A DNA stretch of 64,000 nt, taken from Prunus persica. Lineage: Eukaryota > Streptophyta > Magnoliopsida > Rosales > Rosaceae. The position numbers and the translations under genes are program-made. Below, piece by piece: positions 23,115 through 35,675 of the stretch. The stretch is from positions 24,618,600 through 24,682,599 of the forward strand of contig NC_034009.1 of assembly GCF_000346465.2 (NCBI RefSeq). Direction: 5' to 3'. The notes below the pieces were generated by a model that saw only the letters and a list, made by a program, of their open reading frames with translations, made no database searches and was not told the origin of the DNA. Numbering within the stretch: position 1 is the first letter of the stretch; every line of letters begins with the position of its first letter.

Positions 23115-24399
23115 TGGAATTTTATAGATTTTATAGAGCCTGCTCCTTCCTTGCAAGTGAAAAGAATCTATCTGTTGTATGCTCCTTTCCTGTTATAATA
23201 ATTGGGTAAATTCTTAAACTTGCACCTGTGTTTTTACGTCTTTTCAAAATGATGGTTTGGAACCTTGTACCTTTTCAAATAACCACATCAAATCTCTCAA
23301 ATTACATATTTCAATGCATGTGAGTCCGGAACTTCTGGCTCGGGTTAAACACGACTTGAAAATTTATTTGCCTTTTTAAAATGGGCATGAAATATAAATT
23401 GAGTAAAAGCCATGATAATATTGCAATATAGTAGTGAAGAGCATTAACTACTATATACCCAAAACTTTAGGTTTGGGATCTCTTATATATTTGGATCCAC
23501 GGGCTCCTAGCCCAGATCATATAATATAGCAAAATATGTGGGGAGCCTCAATTCATCCTTTGAGGTTTATCCTGATATTATCCATTTCACGGTGTATTCT
23601 TGACAACCGAAATTCACAAAATATATTTCTTCCTTGAGGTGTCGATTATAACATAATTGAACTTATTAAATTCATCATTTTCTTATGCCAAAGAAATATG
23701 TGGTGTATCACAATTTGTAATAATACCTCAAAGGTTGTCTATTTAACTATTGGAACTTCAGGTTCTCAAGCTTGTTTTCATATTTTGAACTTCAGGCCAA
23801 AATCGCATATTTTCATGGTATGGACATTCAATACTCTTAGACTTTGAACTTCGGGCCAAAATCACATATTCTCATGGTATGGACATTTTTATAATTTCAT
23901 GTATATATTTTAGGACTTCGGGCCCTTAATTGTCCATGTTTTAAGGAACTTCTGGCATCTCATTCAATTGCTCATCCATGAGTTTAAGGAACTGCAGGAT
24001 CCTTTTTGTATATAGTGATAGTTTACCCAAAATAGTTAATATTTATGTATATGTCACTATTCATGTATATGGTACTATTCATCAGGTCATGAATACGTGT
24101 CTATTCATGCGTATAGTACATTTGTCAATACAATTACTATTCATGTGTATGGCACTATTAACCAATACGACACTGTTACATTATCAAAGAACTCTAAGTC
24201 CTTATTTACATGTCAATGATCAAGGATCTTCAAGTCCGATCACTTGTTTACAAATATAGTACTGAAGAGACTGCCAGCTCTCACACCATTATCATCATCA
24301 ATGATCTTCAGGTCCTAATGTAGTTGTATGATGAGGATCAAGGAACTTTTGGTCCTGATCTCTGTATGCTGTAAAACTCATCATATCATGCAATTAATT

Positions 24400-24800
24400 C
24401 ATAAAATAAATTGCTGGTATGGACGATAATCCCGCACCATACTTTAAATAAATGTAAATATGCGGTAAAATAAATTCATAAATTAAATTGCTTGTAAATA
24501 AATTGCTGGTATGGACAATAATCCCGCACCATACTTTAAATAAATGTAAATGTGCGGTAAAGTAAATTCATAAATTAAATTTCCTCATGTATAGACGTTA
24601 ATCCCGCACCATATCTTAAATAATAAAGTAAATGTTTGATAAAGTAAACGTGCTGGTATGGGCACGAATTCTACTCCATATTTTTAAATAAAAAATAAAG
24701 GCAGTTGTGTGAACGATAAACCCGCACTACACCTTTAAATAAATACTGTTATCTGTTATATGGATAATAAACCTACACCATACGTAAATAAATTATATAA
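24400..24800. repeat. Degenerate tandem repeats inside the copia element
   Basis: About four imperfect units of roughly 100-120 bp, each with GGTATGGACxATAATCCCGCA followed by CCATACTTTAAATAAA and an AT-rich part. They lie in the gag-less part of the element and encode nothing recognisable. Confidence 0.65.
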
Positions 24801-25401
24801 GTAATAAACCTACACTATATAGTAAATAAAATAAATATGAAATTAAAAACCACCATTAAAAATATAAATGGTGAAACCGTAGTTAATAATAGGAAAGTAA
24901 ATAAATATAGTATATTATATTACCATAAACTTTTCATATTAATATTACATATCATGGGCTGTCAACTTGAAAACCGCTTTTTTGTTTTTGTTTCTTTTTC
25001 TTTCGGTGGTTCTTCTCAATGCTAGAGGAAATAATATAATATTATTATACTAATATAGAAAAGTAGAGACAAACTTTAGTGCTAGTCATTCACGTTTGTC
25101 TGCTCCCTTAAATCAATTGCTATTCACAACAGTCTTATCGCTTAATTATATGGCCATCAAGAATTCTTTATCTTTGGTAGAAGTATGGCTTAGGAGACTC
25201 AGAAGAAGTTTTGTGAACCAAGTATGGTTCTTAAATCTGTGAAGTGAGTTATGAAGGAAAAAGATCTCATCAAGCCTATGCTTGAGTTTTTGCAAGGTGG
25301 TCTGTTTTGGAATTTAATAACTATCAAGAAAGAAAGAGTAAAACAGGGGGGTTTTGATAGGAGACTCAGCTGGTATTTGGGAGATATTCGTGCTGATAAC
25401 G

Positions 25402-25831
25402 TGTTGTAAAATAAATGGGACTATGCAAGAATATTGAGATGTGCGTAAAGTAAATGAGATACAATATTTAACGAGGTTCGGCCTTGCTTACGTCCTCAGA
25501 AAGCAGCAATAGTAACTTTTCCACTATGTAAAATAATAAAGCTATAACTTTAGTATTTACAATATATATGACTCACTGATTTTTCTCCCTTTGAGAATTT
25601 TTCTCTGCTCTCTTTTTCTCTCCACTCACTCATCCTCTTTCTTCCCTTCCTTTCTTTCCTTTCTGTCTAGGCTTTCATTTCTTTTCAGAGGGTTGGTGTG
25701 TATCACGCAATGGAAGGATGAAGCCTTCTTATAGGAAAAGTTGATAGCTTCCCATGAGTGTGCAATAAACTCATGCACCAAAGTCTTCAAACAAATAGTA
25801 AGTGGGCTCCACTACTTTATTCTTTACAACA
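25402..25831 (-). repeat. 5' LTR of the copia element at 19.3-25.8 kb
   Basis: 430 bp, TG..CA ends, followed by the TTTTG target duplication at 25832-25836 and preceded (element-internal side) by the complement of CGTTATCAGCA. Confidence 0.88.
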
Positions 25832-26090
25832 TTTTGTTAATTCAAAAGTTTAGTTTTAGTGGGATTAATAAATTATTAATACTGTAGGAGACAGTAGATA
25901 GATAATTGGAGAAAAAAAACTGCGTTTATTAAACCAATGGGTAACAGTAATTAATCATAGTTAAACCAATGGGTGACAGTAACAGTTTCACAACAATTGA
26001 TCATTATTGAGTTTCAAACTTGATAAGTAGGAGGATACAGTGCATGGTTTTTATTAATGTACGTAAAAACCAATAGCTAGCTAGGATCTC

Positions 26091-28721
26091 CTATGTCATG
26101 GGCACAGCTATTAGAGGCTGAGCCTTCTGTAAAGTGAGGCCAAACTTGTCTTCCATGTTCATGGTCTCTGGTGCAACCCCATCTTCAAGCTTCCAGTTAT
26201 CAAAGGAGTTAAGAAGTGACCCCAACATCAAGTTCAGCATTCTCATTGCCAACGGCAACCCAGGACAAATTCTCCGTCCACCACCAAACGGGATAAGCTC
26301 AAAGTTCCTCCCTGTAACATCCATGTCCAATCCCAAGAACCTCTCCGGCATAAACGAGTTCGGGTTGTCCCAGATGCTGGGGTCTCTGCCTATGGCCCAT
26401 GCGTTGACCAAAACTTGTGCACCTTTTGGTACAATGTACCCGCAGATTTCTACATCTGCTCCGGCTTTGCGAGGAATTAGCAATGGAGCTGCCGTGTGCA
26501 AGCGCAAGGTCTCTTTGATTATGGCTTGTAAGTAAGGGAGCCGAGTGATGTCTGATTCCTCCACTGGTTTTCCTTTGCCAATGATGTGCTTCAGCTCCTC
26601 TTGAGCTTTTGACAGTTTTTCGGGGTTGTGTAGTAGCTCAGCCATTGCCCATTCTAATATGGCTGAAGTTGTGTCTGTGGCAGCAACAAATAGATCCTAT
26701 AATAATTGGCCAAATTGATTAACTAGTACGAATAAATACTTATACCATATCAATTCAACATCTGATCTACCATTTTCGTGGTAAACTTGACCCCCGATTG
26801 AGACAGTATCAAATGAAATAATCAGTTTAGATGATACATATAGCCGCAGTAATAATTAAGAAAACGAAAAACAAAAGCGAAAATGTATAGTAGTCATAAT
26901 TAATTTTGAAATCTAAGCAATTTATACCTATATATCAATTGAAACAAAGTTATCAAGATTAAAGGAGAGCTAGAGTATATATAGATAGCCACTAACCAGG
27001 AACAAATGTTGAGTTTCAACCATGTCCATATCCTCATTTTTCTCTTCACTACTGTTTATAAGGGTATCTAACATATCACTGGTTATGATATAGTCAGGTG
27101 CTTTTCTTGATTCCATTCTTTGGATGATCAAGCGATCGAAGAGGTCAAACATCTTCAGGATGTGACGAGTCAAACGGCGCCGTATCCCCACGGGGTCAAT
27201 CTTTTTAAGCACTGGAAAATAGTCAGCCAAGTTTGGTTTCGAAATCTCTTCCATAATACTCCGCACCAGCTCCTTGAACTCTCTAGCCCTCTCACTATTC
27301 TGGCTCGCTAAATCCACAGAGAAGACAGTCCGCGACATCAAATTGAGCGTAGTTTTGAAAGCAGCGCTTCCAATCTCCACTCCATCACCTTTTACAACGC
27401 TTTCATGGACATCAGCTATGAGCTCTTGCACTTTTAGGCGACGGTTGGCTTGGCTGGCGTCGAGAACTTTGGTGGCGAACAATTGGGAGTTGCATATTTT
27501 GCGAAGGTTTCTCCACTTAGCTGAAACAGGTATCCAGGGCATGCCGTTCTCGCCATGTTTACAGGCTTGGACTGAATCTAATACTGTTCGGTTGCAAAAC
27601 AATTGGTCATGGGTTTGGAGAACTTGTTTAGCTATGGTGGATGAAGAAACCACAACAGTTGTGATTTGGCCAAGATGTAAAGTCATAATGGGGCCATAGC
27701 GTTGTGAAAGCTTGGTTAGGGAGCGGTGGGGTTTGTTTCCAAGCTCTAGAAGATTTCCAATGAAAGGAAGTGGCTTTGGTCCAGGTGGAAGCTTTTTGGG
27801 ACTTCTTCTTGCAAATGAATAATAGAGGGCATGGACTGAGACCCAGGCAACCATAAGACACATTAGAGTGGCTCCAGCGAAGGAGCCCAGCCCGAGGCAA
27901 GGGCAGAAAAAAAAAAAAATTCCGCTCCAGCGTGCAGCCCAGGCCCGGGTTTGGTGTGGGACCCACCAACTCGGGCCAGCCCGAAGGCCAAACCAGCCCC
28001 AGGTCCAAAACGAGGGTGCTGACGTCAGCGCTGGCGTCACGCTGACGTCAGCTAGCTGGTACGCTGCCACGTGTCGCGCTCAGTGCCTTCCGATCTGCTT
28101 CTCCTTTCTAATCCAACGGCTGAGGCTTTTTTGGGTGAAAAAAATATGAAAAAAAATTCTAAAAAATTCTAAAAAATTCTGATATTTTTTTCTATAAATA
28201 CATATCAATACCCTTCACTTTCAACACCAATACTCTTACATTTCATTATACTTCTACTAATATTCACTCTTTTTACACAACATTTTCCTCTTTTTCATCT
28301 AGCATTTTGAAATTCATCCGAAATTTGAACCCAAATTTATCTGAATTTTGAATTTTGAAATTCATTCGAAATTTGAACCCAAAAATTTATCTGAAATTTG
28401 AACTTTGAAATTAATCCGAAATTTGAATCCAAATATCTTATCCGAAAATTTTATCTGATTATGAATAGTCTTGACACGTAGGAATCCGAAAATCTTATCT
28501 GAAAATATTACCCAAATTAATTATTTTCATTAAAAAATAGGAGGAAAAAACAAAAAAGTGAATAGTAATTGCCATGGCTAAGGGCAACGGGTGGAGAAAC
28601 GATTTACTATTTGCAAGGGCAACCACTATTCACGTGAATAGTGCTTGCCCTAGCTCCACCCTTGCCATGGCTAAGGGCAAATGGGTGGAGTTGCTCTTAG
28701 AATGCAACTCAAGAAATCCAT
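26091..28721 (-). CDS. Cytochrome P450, CYP76-like, first exon split by a transposon
   Basis: Exon 2 is 26091-26696; exon 1 is 26997-27862 plus, across an inserted element, 28697-28721, which holds the original ATG (28719-28721). The intron has a GTTAGT donor and TATAG acceptor. Removing the insertion and one TTA copy gives a first exon of 891 nt, exactly the length in the paralogue at 43.5 kb. Motifs: membrane anchor, proline hinge L-P-P-G-P, I-helix A-A-T-D-T-T-S, E-T-L-R, P-E-R-F, heme loop P-F-G-G-G-R-R-I-C-P-G. Plant CYP76 enzymes are ER-bound monooxygenases, several acting on monoterpenols; the substrate here is unknown. No other lesion is seen. The first in-frame ATG beyond the insertion (27861-27863) is codon 9 and would give 490 residues, so a slightly shortened protein is possible if transcribed. 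Confidence 0.85.
27866..28696. mobile_element. PIF/Harbinger-type (Tourist-like) MITE in P450 exon 1
   Basis: 831 bp bounded by GAGTGGCTCC on the left and GGAGTTGCTC on the right (imperfect terminal inverted repeats), flanked by TTA at 27863-27865 and 28697-28699. A TTA duplication is the hallmark of PIF/Harbinger elements. It carries no transposase. Inside are GC-rich repeats near the left end, two TGACGTCA palindromes (28020-28027, 28043-28050), a CACGTG box (28068-28073) and an AT-rich middle with a TATAAATA motif near 28193. Confidence 0.85.
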
Positions 28722-29809
28722 CTCTCGCCTAACTTAATTAATTTTTGGCACGATTGTTGAGACTTATCAAGAAAGCATGAAAATATCTTTTAAGTTCGTT
28801 TATACTTATCCTCTAAGCTAAGAGACAAACTTAGGTAATAAAGACATTTGAGAACAACTTGGGTAGGTAAAGAAATTTGACAACAATTTGGGTCTGGACT
28901 TAACTGTTACGAGTGGATGCTTTTACAAGCTATCTTTATTTACTTTAAGGTGAATTTCAATAAATATCATATGAACTTTTAGGTATGTGTGGGATTAACT
29001 TATAAATTTTTAATTTTTTCTAGTAATCACTTGAACTATTTATAGTGTTGAAATATTTACAATCTACGTCTAACTCCTTTAAAAATTTCCGTTAAATCAA
29101 ATCACATGCTTCAAAAGTGATATTATTAAAAGTCATTTCCATCAATTCACTATAAATAAAAAATATAAAAATAAAACCAACCTAATTTTTCCACGACTTT
29201 CCCATCGCCTTCCAACACCTCCCAAATCTAGAAGAGTAGAAACAAAGGAAGAAAAGTGATTGAGCTGACAAGATTTCCAAATACATTTTTTAAATTGAAA
29301 AATCAACACCGAATAACTTAATAAAAAATTTACAAAACAAAAATCTGTAAACTAGTGGCATGGCTCTGTTTGCTTTTCCTTTAGATATAGCCTTCGCAAG
29401 TTCAATCTACCATCATATCTACAGTTTCTAAATTCATCTTCCTGTGATGTATTGTGAACAAATTTTAAGAGGCAGGACGTATGAAACCCAAGCCTAGCGA
29501 AGCAACTAACACCAAAATTTTGAGGAAAAAAAAAAGAAGAAAGATGAAGATTGGCCTCAATCATAAAGCCAATACAGTCCAATTACTCTATGCACCCCAA
29601 TAAACCTTCCTCAGAAAAAAGAAAAAAAAAACTATCTTCATAGTTAATTCTGCTGGACGTTATTACAACAACTAATTGTTATTGAGTTTCAAACTTGATT
29701 AATGATTGAGATATATACACGACATAGTCTCTATTTTTTTTAAATAAAAGCGATCGATATTGGGTGGGTGAGATTCAAACACAGAATCTCGAGTGCAAGG
29801 AAGATAACT
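28722..29809. other. Upstream region of the minus-strand P450; no gene seen
   Basis: The first 40 bases beyond the ATG match the 5' leader of the paralogous P450 (shared GTGCCAAAAATTAA; 28746-28759 on this strand's complement and 43507-43520). Further out the sequence is AT-rich with no recognisable ORF. Confidence 0.6.
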
Positions 29810-29817
29810 GTTCAAAA

Positions 29818-30439
29818 TATGGATGGCAATTTTCCCCGGGTAAGGGTCTTCGCGCGGATTTGACCCTAATGGTCAGGTAAGAAGGATAAAAAACGGGTAT
29901 GGGGATGGGTACGATAAATTTTTTGGGTATGATGTTAGGGGAGGGGCAGGGATAGTATTTTAATCCCTGACCCGAACCCTCCCCGTTTAGAATATACATA
30001 TATATATATATATATATATTATAGTGTATATAAATATGTTATTAAAGTGATTGTGCCAATTAAGTTTTATATTTTCTATTATTATATTATATATTTATAA
30101 AATTTATACAAATCTTAAGCCACACTAATTATATATTTAGTTAACTTCCAATCAATATGTAAACATTCTTATATTGTCTTGTACGTAGATAATATATTAT
30201 ATATACTCATTATCTTGCCCTAGTCCTTTTTTGTTTTGTTTCAAACAAAGTAGTTTTATATTGATTTTTTCTTCCCTAGTAATGGGGCAGGTCGGGGAAC
30301 CCATTCCCCACTGAAGGTGGGAATAGGGAATCCCTGATATGAATATTGCAATTATGAAGGCGAGAATGAGGGGAAAAGCTTAACGGGATGGGGATGGAAA
30401 TAGCATACCCACCCCCGATCCGACCAATTACCATCCCTA
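29818..30439. mobile_element. hAT-type MITE with 8-bp target duplication
   Basis: 622 bp between TATGGATGGCAAT and ATTACCATCCCTA, which are imperfect inverted repeats. GTTCAAAA occurs immediately outside both ends (29810-29817 and 30440-30447); an 8-bp duplication is typical of hAT elements. The interior holds complementary G-rich and C-rich arms, so the element could fold, and a (TA)n tract near 30000. No transposase. Confidence 0.88.
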
Positions 30440-30617
30440 GTTCAAAACCACTTGAGTTACAAGGTATATGCATACACAACATAATCTTAATTTATAAAAT
30501 ATGAAAACTTTATAAACTGATTTTCCTTTTGTCATTAATATGATCATTATACAGTATATATATACAAGTCTACAGAGAACAATCTACAATTACAGCAAGC
30601 CATTATCATAAACATAA

Positions 30618-31008
30618 GGATTAACTACACTTTAGTCCCTGGAGGTTTAGTGTCAGTATCGAAATGGGCCCCAAGGTTTCATTTAAATCAATTTCATACC
30701 CGACATTTTGAACTATTACCAATTTACACTTACCGTTACATTGATCGTCAAAGTCAGACGTTAAATGCTGACGTGGTAGTCGTGGGACCCACCTCATAAC
30801 CAAACAACAGTTAGAAAGAAACGAGACTAAGGGCAATTTTGAAAGAAAAAAAAACAAAATAAACAAAGGTTTGACTTCTGTCCAATGCACACGTTCCAAG
30901 GCATGCTTCGGATACCCAAGCTTGGAAAAATCAAAGAAACTCAGTTTATGAGTTTTCGAGAGAGACATAGAGGAAATGGTTTGTTCGTGTTTTGGAGAGC
31001 AAAGATTT
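30618..31008 (+). repeat. Left TIR of the MULE
   Basis: About 391 bp; inverted copy at the right end of the element with small insertions and substitutions, for example in the purine-rich tract near 30845. Confidence 0.9.
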
Positions 31009-31489
31009 GAAATTGACTGCAAAAATCAAACTGAAACAGAGGCTTCCGAAATATCTGAAGAGTTTGAGTTGGGAACTTCGTCCCAAAGGATATAGAGGAC
31101 CTTTCTACGGTACGTATGGCTTACTGTTCTAAGGTTCTTGGTAGATGATGTTTCTGAGCTAAACTTTCAAATAGAGAGTTTGAGTTTCGAGTGAAAGTTT
31201 GGTTTTTATAATGGATTGTGAGTTTCGAGTTAGGTGTCGATATCACTGTGTCCATTTAATTGGTAGATGGAATTGTGTGAATGGTAGGTGGTATGCGAAA
31301 GTAAACTTTGGCTTTTGTATGTGGTCCTACAACCAGTAGGAATCTTACCTTTTGTGTATGTGTGTATTGACATAGAAAGTTTGTACTTGTATGTGTGTAT
31401 GCATATGTGTCTTTTTGTATTTGTATTTGTATTTGCATTTGTATGTGTGTATTTGTAAACAGCCTTACATGTATTTTTGTTTGGTAAAA

Positions 31490-34400
31490 TTCATGTGTGG
31501 CTTTCGACATGCGGGGGATGAGGCAGGATTTTCTATTGAAATGTACCACAATGGTGAAATAAGAGGTAACTATTATGTGAATGGGTCTGTTGATTGGTTT
31601 GATTATTGTGATAAGGATAAAATGTCAATGACTGAGATAGATGTCATGGTAAAGGAGTTAGAGCACGAAGGTATGATTAACTACGGGTACAGTATTCCAA
31701 GTGATCATTTTGATTGTGGCCTAGTTAAGCTGGGTGAGGATGCAGATGTCTTAGACATGCTAGTATTTGTGCCAGACACTAGGTTGATAAATATATTCCT
31801 AGAACATGTCTTGGCATACAGTCAAGAGCAGTTTTACAGTCAAGTGGCTTCAAACATATTTATAAATTTGGAGGATGATTTTGGGACCAACACTAGGGTA
31901 GTGATTGAAGAGCTTGATGACAATTATGGTGCCATTGTTCTAGTGGGTGGGGGAGTATCCCAAGTGCAAAAGGTGAAAAAAAAAAACAAGTGTTGTAATA
32001 GAAGAGTTAAATGAAGAAGGGTTGAATCAAGAAGCAGGTGGACAAGGCAAATAGTCGAATCAAGAAAAAGAAGGGTTGAATCAAGAAGCAGGTGGACAAG
32101 GCAAAGAATTGAATGAAGAAGGGTTGAATCAAGAAACAGGTGGACAAGGCAAAAAGTTGAATGAGGAGGGGTTGACTAAAGAAGCAAGTGGACAAGGTAA
32201 AGAGTTAAATGAAAAAGGGTTGAATCAAGTAGGGTTGATTGAAGATGGGTTGACTGATGCAGCTTCTGAACAAGCCAAAGAAACTGCCACTGTGAATAAG
32301 GAGGAGAATTCTTATAAGGGCCAAGAAAAGCCAAATAAGGGTTTTTCTGATAAAGGCAAAGGCAAGAATAAAAACATGTCACATATGGTGAAGCGTGCTT
32401 TTGGTATAAATAAAAAAAAAAGATGCGGCAATTTGAGGAGGACAAAGACTGTTCACCATAAAGACGAAGAAGTTGTGGAAGGAAGGGTTGATGGCGTCAG
32501 GACTGAGTCCAAAAGCCATTCCGTGATGTTGAGAAGTGGAAGAAGATATGCAAATGCTGTAGACTTTGAAGATGAAGATGATGATGCTTTTAATAGTGAG
32601 GACTCAGATTATATGATTTCCAAGAACTTTAGTGAAGATGAAGATGATGTTTTTTTTTTTAAATGAATAAGTGGATAACCAAACTGAATGGACAGGGGTT
32701 AAAGAAACTGGGAATGAGGCTGCTCTTGTATGCCTACGGATGTTGAATTGGATTCTGAAGATTCTGAGTGCAAGGATTATGCCAAGTATAATTCTGACAA
32801 GGAAGTTGATAAGAATTAGCCGAAGTTCAATGCTGCAACTAACATGGCAGATCCAAAGTTTGAGATTGGCATGTTATTTACTGATTGTAAGGTGTTTAGG
32901 AGAACTGTTAGAGAATACTCCATCTTGCAGAATAGGGATGTTGTGTTTATTAGGAATGAGGCTTTGAAGTTGAAGGTAGTTTGTAGGGACCCAGATTGTG
33001 GGTGGATAATATATGCTTCAAAAATGCAACATGAGAACACATTGCAAGTGAAAACATATGTAAGTGAGTACACATGTACACAGCTATGGGAGAACTCTAC
33101 TATGAAGTCAACATGGATAAGCAAGAAATATGTTGAGACATTGAAGTCCAATTCCTAATGGCCAATCAGGTCATTCAAGCAGACTGTTAAGAAGGATTAT
33201 AATACATGAGTGTCAAGACTACAAGTGTATAGGGCAAAGGATAAGGCACTAAACCTGATTGAGGGCAGTTTCAATGAACAATATTCAAGAATTTCAAATT
33301 ATTGTGAGGAATTAAGAAAGAGTAACCCAGGAACCACAACAATGGTTAAGTGTGATTTCCAACAACAGTTGGGGCAACCAAAGTTTCAAAGGTTGTATGT
33401 TTGTTTAGGAGCTGCTAAGAAAGGCTTCAAAGTTGGGTGTAGGCCCATTATAGGTTTAGATGGGTGCTTTTTGAAGAGTGTTTATGCAGGGTAACTGTTA
33501 ACTGTTATGGGTATAGATGCCAATAATGAAACCTGGGTAATTGCATATGCAGTTGTGGATCAGAGTGCAAGGGTTCCTGGATTTGGTTTTTGGAGCTATT
33601 GGTTAAGGATTGTGAAATTGTTAATCAATTTGGCTTCACAAACAAAAAGATTTACTGCCTGCATTTGAGCAAGTGGTCCCTAATTGTGACCACAAGTTAT
33701 GTGCAAGACACATGTTTTTCAACTATAGGATATTGTTCAAAGCAAAAAGCCTGAGAGACAAGTTTTGGGAAGCATCATATGCGACCACTGTCCCCCACTT
33801 TACAAGGGCCATGGAAGACCTGAAAAACCTATCCAAGGATGCATATGAATGGCTAACCACTCCAGATAAACCTCCAATACATTGGTCCAAATCACACTTC
33901 AATACTCATTTGAAGTGTGACATGTTGTTGAATAATCTGTGCGATTATTTCAATGCTACCATATTGGAATGTAGGGATAGACCAATTCTTACAATGTTTG
34001 AGTATATTAGATGTAGTTGATGAGGAGAATACAAGGAAGAAGGGAAAAAATGTTGAAATGGAACATGCCTATCTACCCAAGAATATTTAAGAAGGTGAAG
34101 GGAAATAAAGCCAAGGCAAGTGCTTGTGTGGCAATGTGGTCAGGTGGAGGTAAATTCCAAGTGTGAGGTGGTGGCCATGCATAATATATTGTGGACTTGG
34201 AATTAAGGACTTGTTCTTGTAGAGCTTGGGATTTGTAGGGATGACCTTGTGTTCATGCTATTGCAGCCATAAATTATAAAAGGGGTCTTAATGTCATGGA
34301 TTTTGTGGATGACTGCTATTCGATAACAATTTACTTGAAGACATATGATAATCTCATACTGCCTATGAATGGGATAATGTGTGGGATAAGAGTGACTTTC

Positions 34401-34960
34401 TATCATGTCTTCCTCCGTCTTACTCTAAACAGCCTGGAAGGCCAAGAAAATGTAGAAACAAAGAAGAAGGAAAGCACAAGGGCAAAATGAAGATGAGAGC
34501 GTCAAGCAACCAAGTTGAAACTGCATTGTCTCACATTCCCAACACACAGGACTTTCTCAAATGTGGGCAATGTGGGAAAAAGAGACACAATAAGAGGACT
34601 TATCATAGGAATCTTCCCCCAAACACCAAACTGCAACTAAGAGGAAGAAGGGTATTGAAAATACCTAGGTATAGCAACTCAATATTGTTCAATTCTATCC
34701 CTTAATAACCCTAAGCTTTTGTTGCTAACTGACAAGAATTTTTATGTTGTAGACCACTATTAATCCATCTGAAGCAGCCACTCCAGCTGGTCCAAGCACC
34801 ATAAAGAAAAGATCTAAGCCTCCAAGGCGTGTGCAAAAAGGGAAGCCTCTAGTAAGTAACTTTGCGTTGTCATGGTTATTATCACTTTTCTTAAATTTTC
34901 AAATAAAAGGTTAACATCCTAAACATTTTTCAGCCAAAACCAAGTAAGAAATGACATGCC
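31490..34960 (+). pseudogene. MULE transposase (MURA/MuDR type), multiply broken
   Basis: Domains in order: a PB1-like N-terminal part (about 31540-31960; Y-Y-V-N-G-S-V-D-W-F-D-Y-C-D-K-D), a low-complexity repeat region (32010-32240), a basic and then acidic linker to 32666, the MuDR-type N-terminal domain (about 32845-33160), the MULE transposase core (about 33440-34010), a SWIM zinc finger (C-S-C-R-A-W-D-L ... C-V-H-A, about 34215-34270) and a CCHC knuckle (C-G-Q-C-G-K-K-R-H, about 34565). Lesions include a frameshift in a poly(A) run near 31976-31987, an in-frame TAG near 32052, a TAA at 32664-32666 and further stops or frameshifts near 33156, 33207, 33492, 33668, 34018 and in the SWIM region. 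A probable last exon (34753-34852) follows a TTGTAG acceptor. Not functional. Confidence 0.88.
32010..32240 (+). repeat. 48-bp coding tandem repeats in the MULE ORF
   Basis: About four and a half units of roughly 48 bp encode a repeating 16-residue peptide with the core N-Q-E-A-G-G-Q-G-K-E-L-N-E-E-G-L. Units differ by a few bases; one has a TAG in place of a sense codon. Confidence 0.85.
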
Positions 34961-35675
34961 ACTTCTGAAGCACAACCATCCTCAACTTCATGTCCTCATG
35001 CCTTCATGCATCAACTTCTGTTTCAACTGTAGGATCAAATGTTGTAGATTGAAGCTGACTGAAAAAGGAATTTGATTACTCGCCTTTTTTTGTTAGACTG
35101 GCAGTTTGTGATTAGGAGGTTTTTGTTTTTGATAAATTGATCATGTATAACTTAAGTACTAACCTTTTTTTATGGATGTCATGGCATTCACATAAGCCTC
35201 AACCACTGTGAATGCAAATACATCCACTAAAACTGCCATTTTGGAATAAATTTGAATGGACATGAAATATGTAAGATATGCAATGTTATTATCTAGCTAT
35301 TTTGAGCCCATTTTGAATGCAGAATTTTCTGAGTTTTTGGGTTGGCACTTTACTTCATTATTTTGGCCATTCACTTTATTGTTCCAGGTGCATCCATTTT
35401 CTAACTTCCCTGCTACATTGTTTTTGGCATTCCTTTGCATAATTTGACTAGCACTTGGGAAGCATCATTGGCCATTTACTTGATTGATTTGGGCTAATTT
35501 TCTAACTTTTATTTACATTGTTTTTGACATTCTTTTGCATAATTTCACAACCACATAGATTTAGATGGCCATTCACTTCATTTGCATACTCTTTATGATG
35601 GCCATTCACTTCATTTAGATATAATTCGCTACATATTTTGTCATTCCATTCACTTCATCAAGTTACAAAAAGTCA

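Larger units (their letters stand above)
19307..25831 (-). mobile_element. Ty1/copia-type LTR retrotransposon, decayed pol, 5-bp target duplication
   Basis: LTRs at 19307-19717 and 25402-25831 share the block beginning TGTTGTAAAATAAA and the end TTCTTTACAACA (left copy TACAATA). TTTTG is duplicated at 19302-19306 and 25832-25836. Orientation is minus: next to the right LTR lies the complement of CGTTATCAGCA, a primer-binding-type sequence, and next to the left LTR a purine-rich tract (complement of CTCCTCCTT). Reading the minus strand, copia pol remnants are visible: end of RT near 20175-20285 (C-L-G-L-K-I-E-H ... K-K-V-L-K-H-F-Y), RNase H near 19950-20080 (G-F-V-G-Y-A-D-S-G). All are disrupted. 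The 4 kb beside the 5' LTR shows no gag. Confidence 0.88.

Noticed and set aside
27628..28008. Second minus-strand ORF overlapping P450 exon 1
   Set aside because: It is an alternative frame of the P450 exon and the MITE, without conserved features.
27866..28070. N-terminal extension of the interrupted P450 reaching into the transposon
   Set aside because: The frame is open but has no ATG inside the element; the only start there would be GTG. The paralogue shows the real N-terminus.
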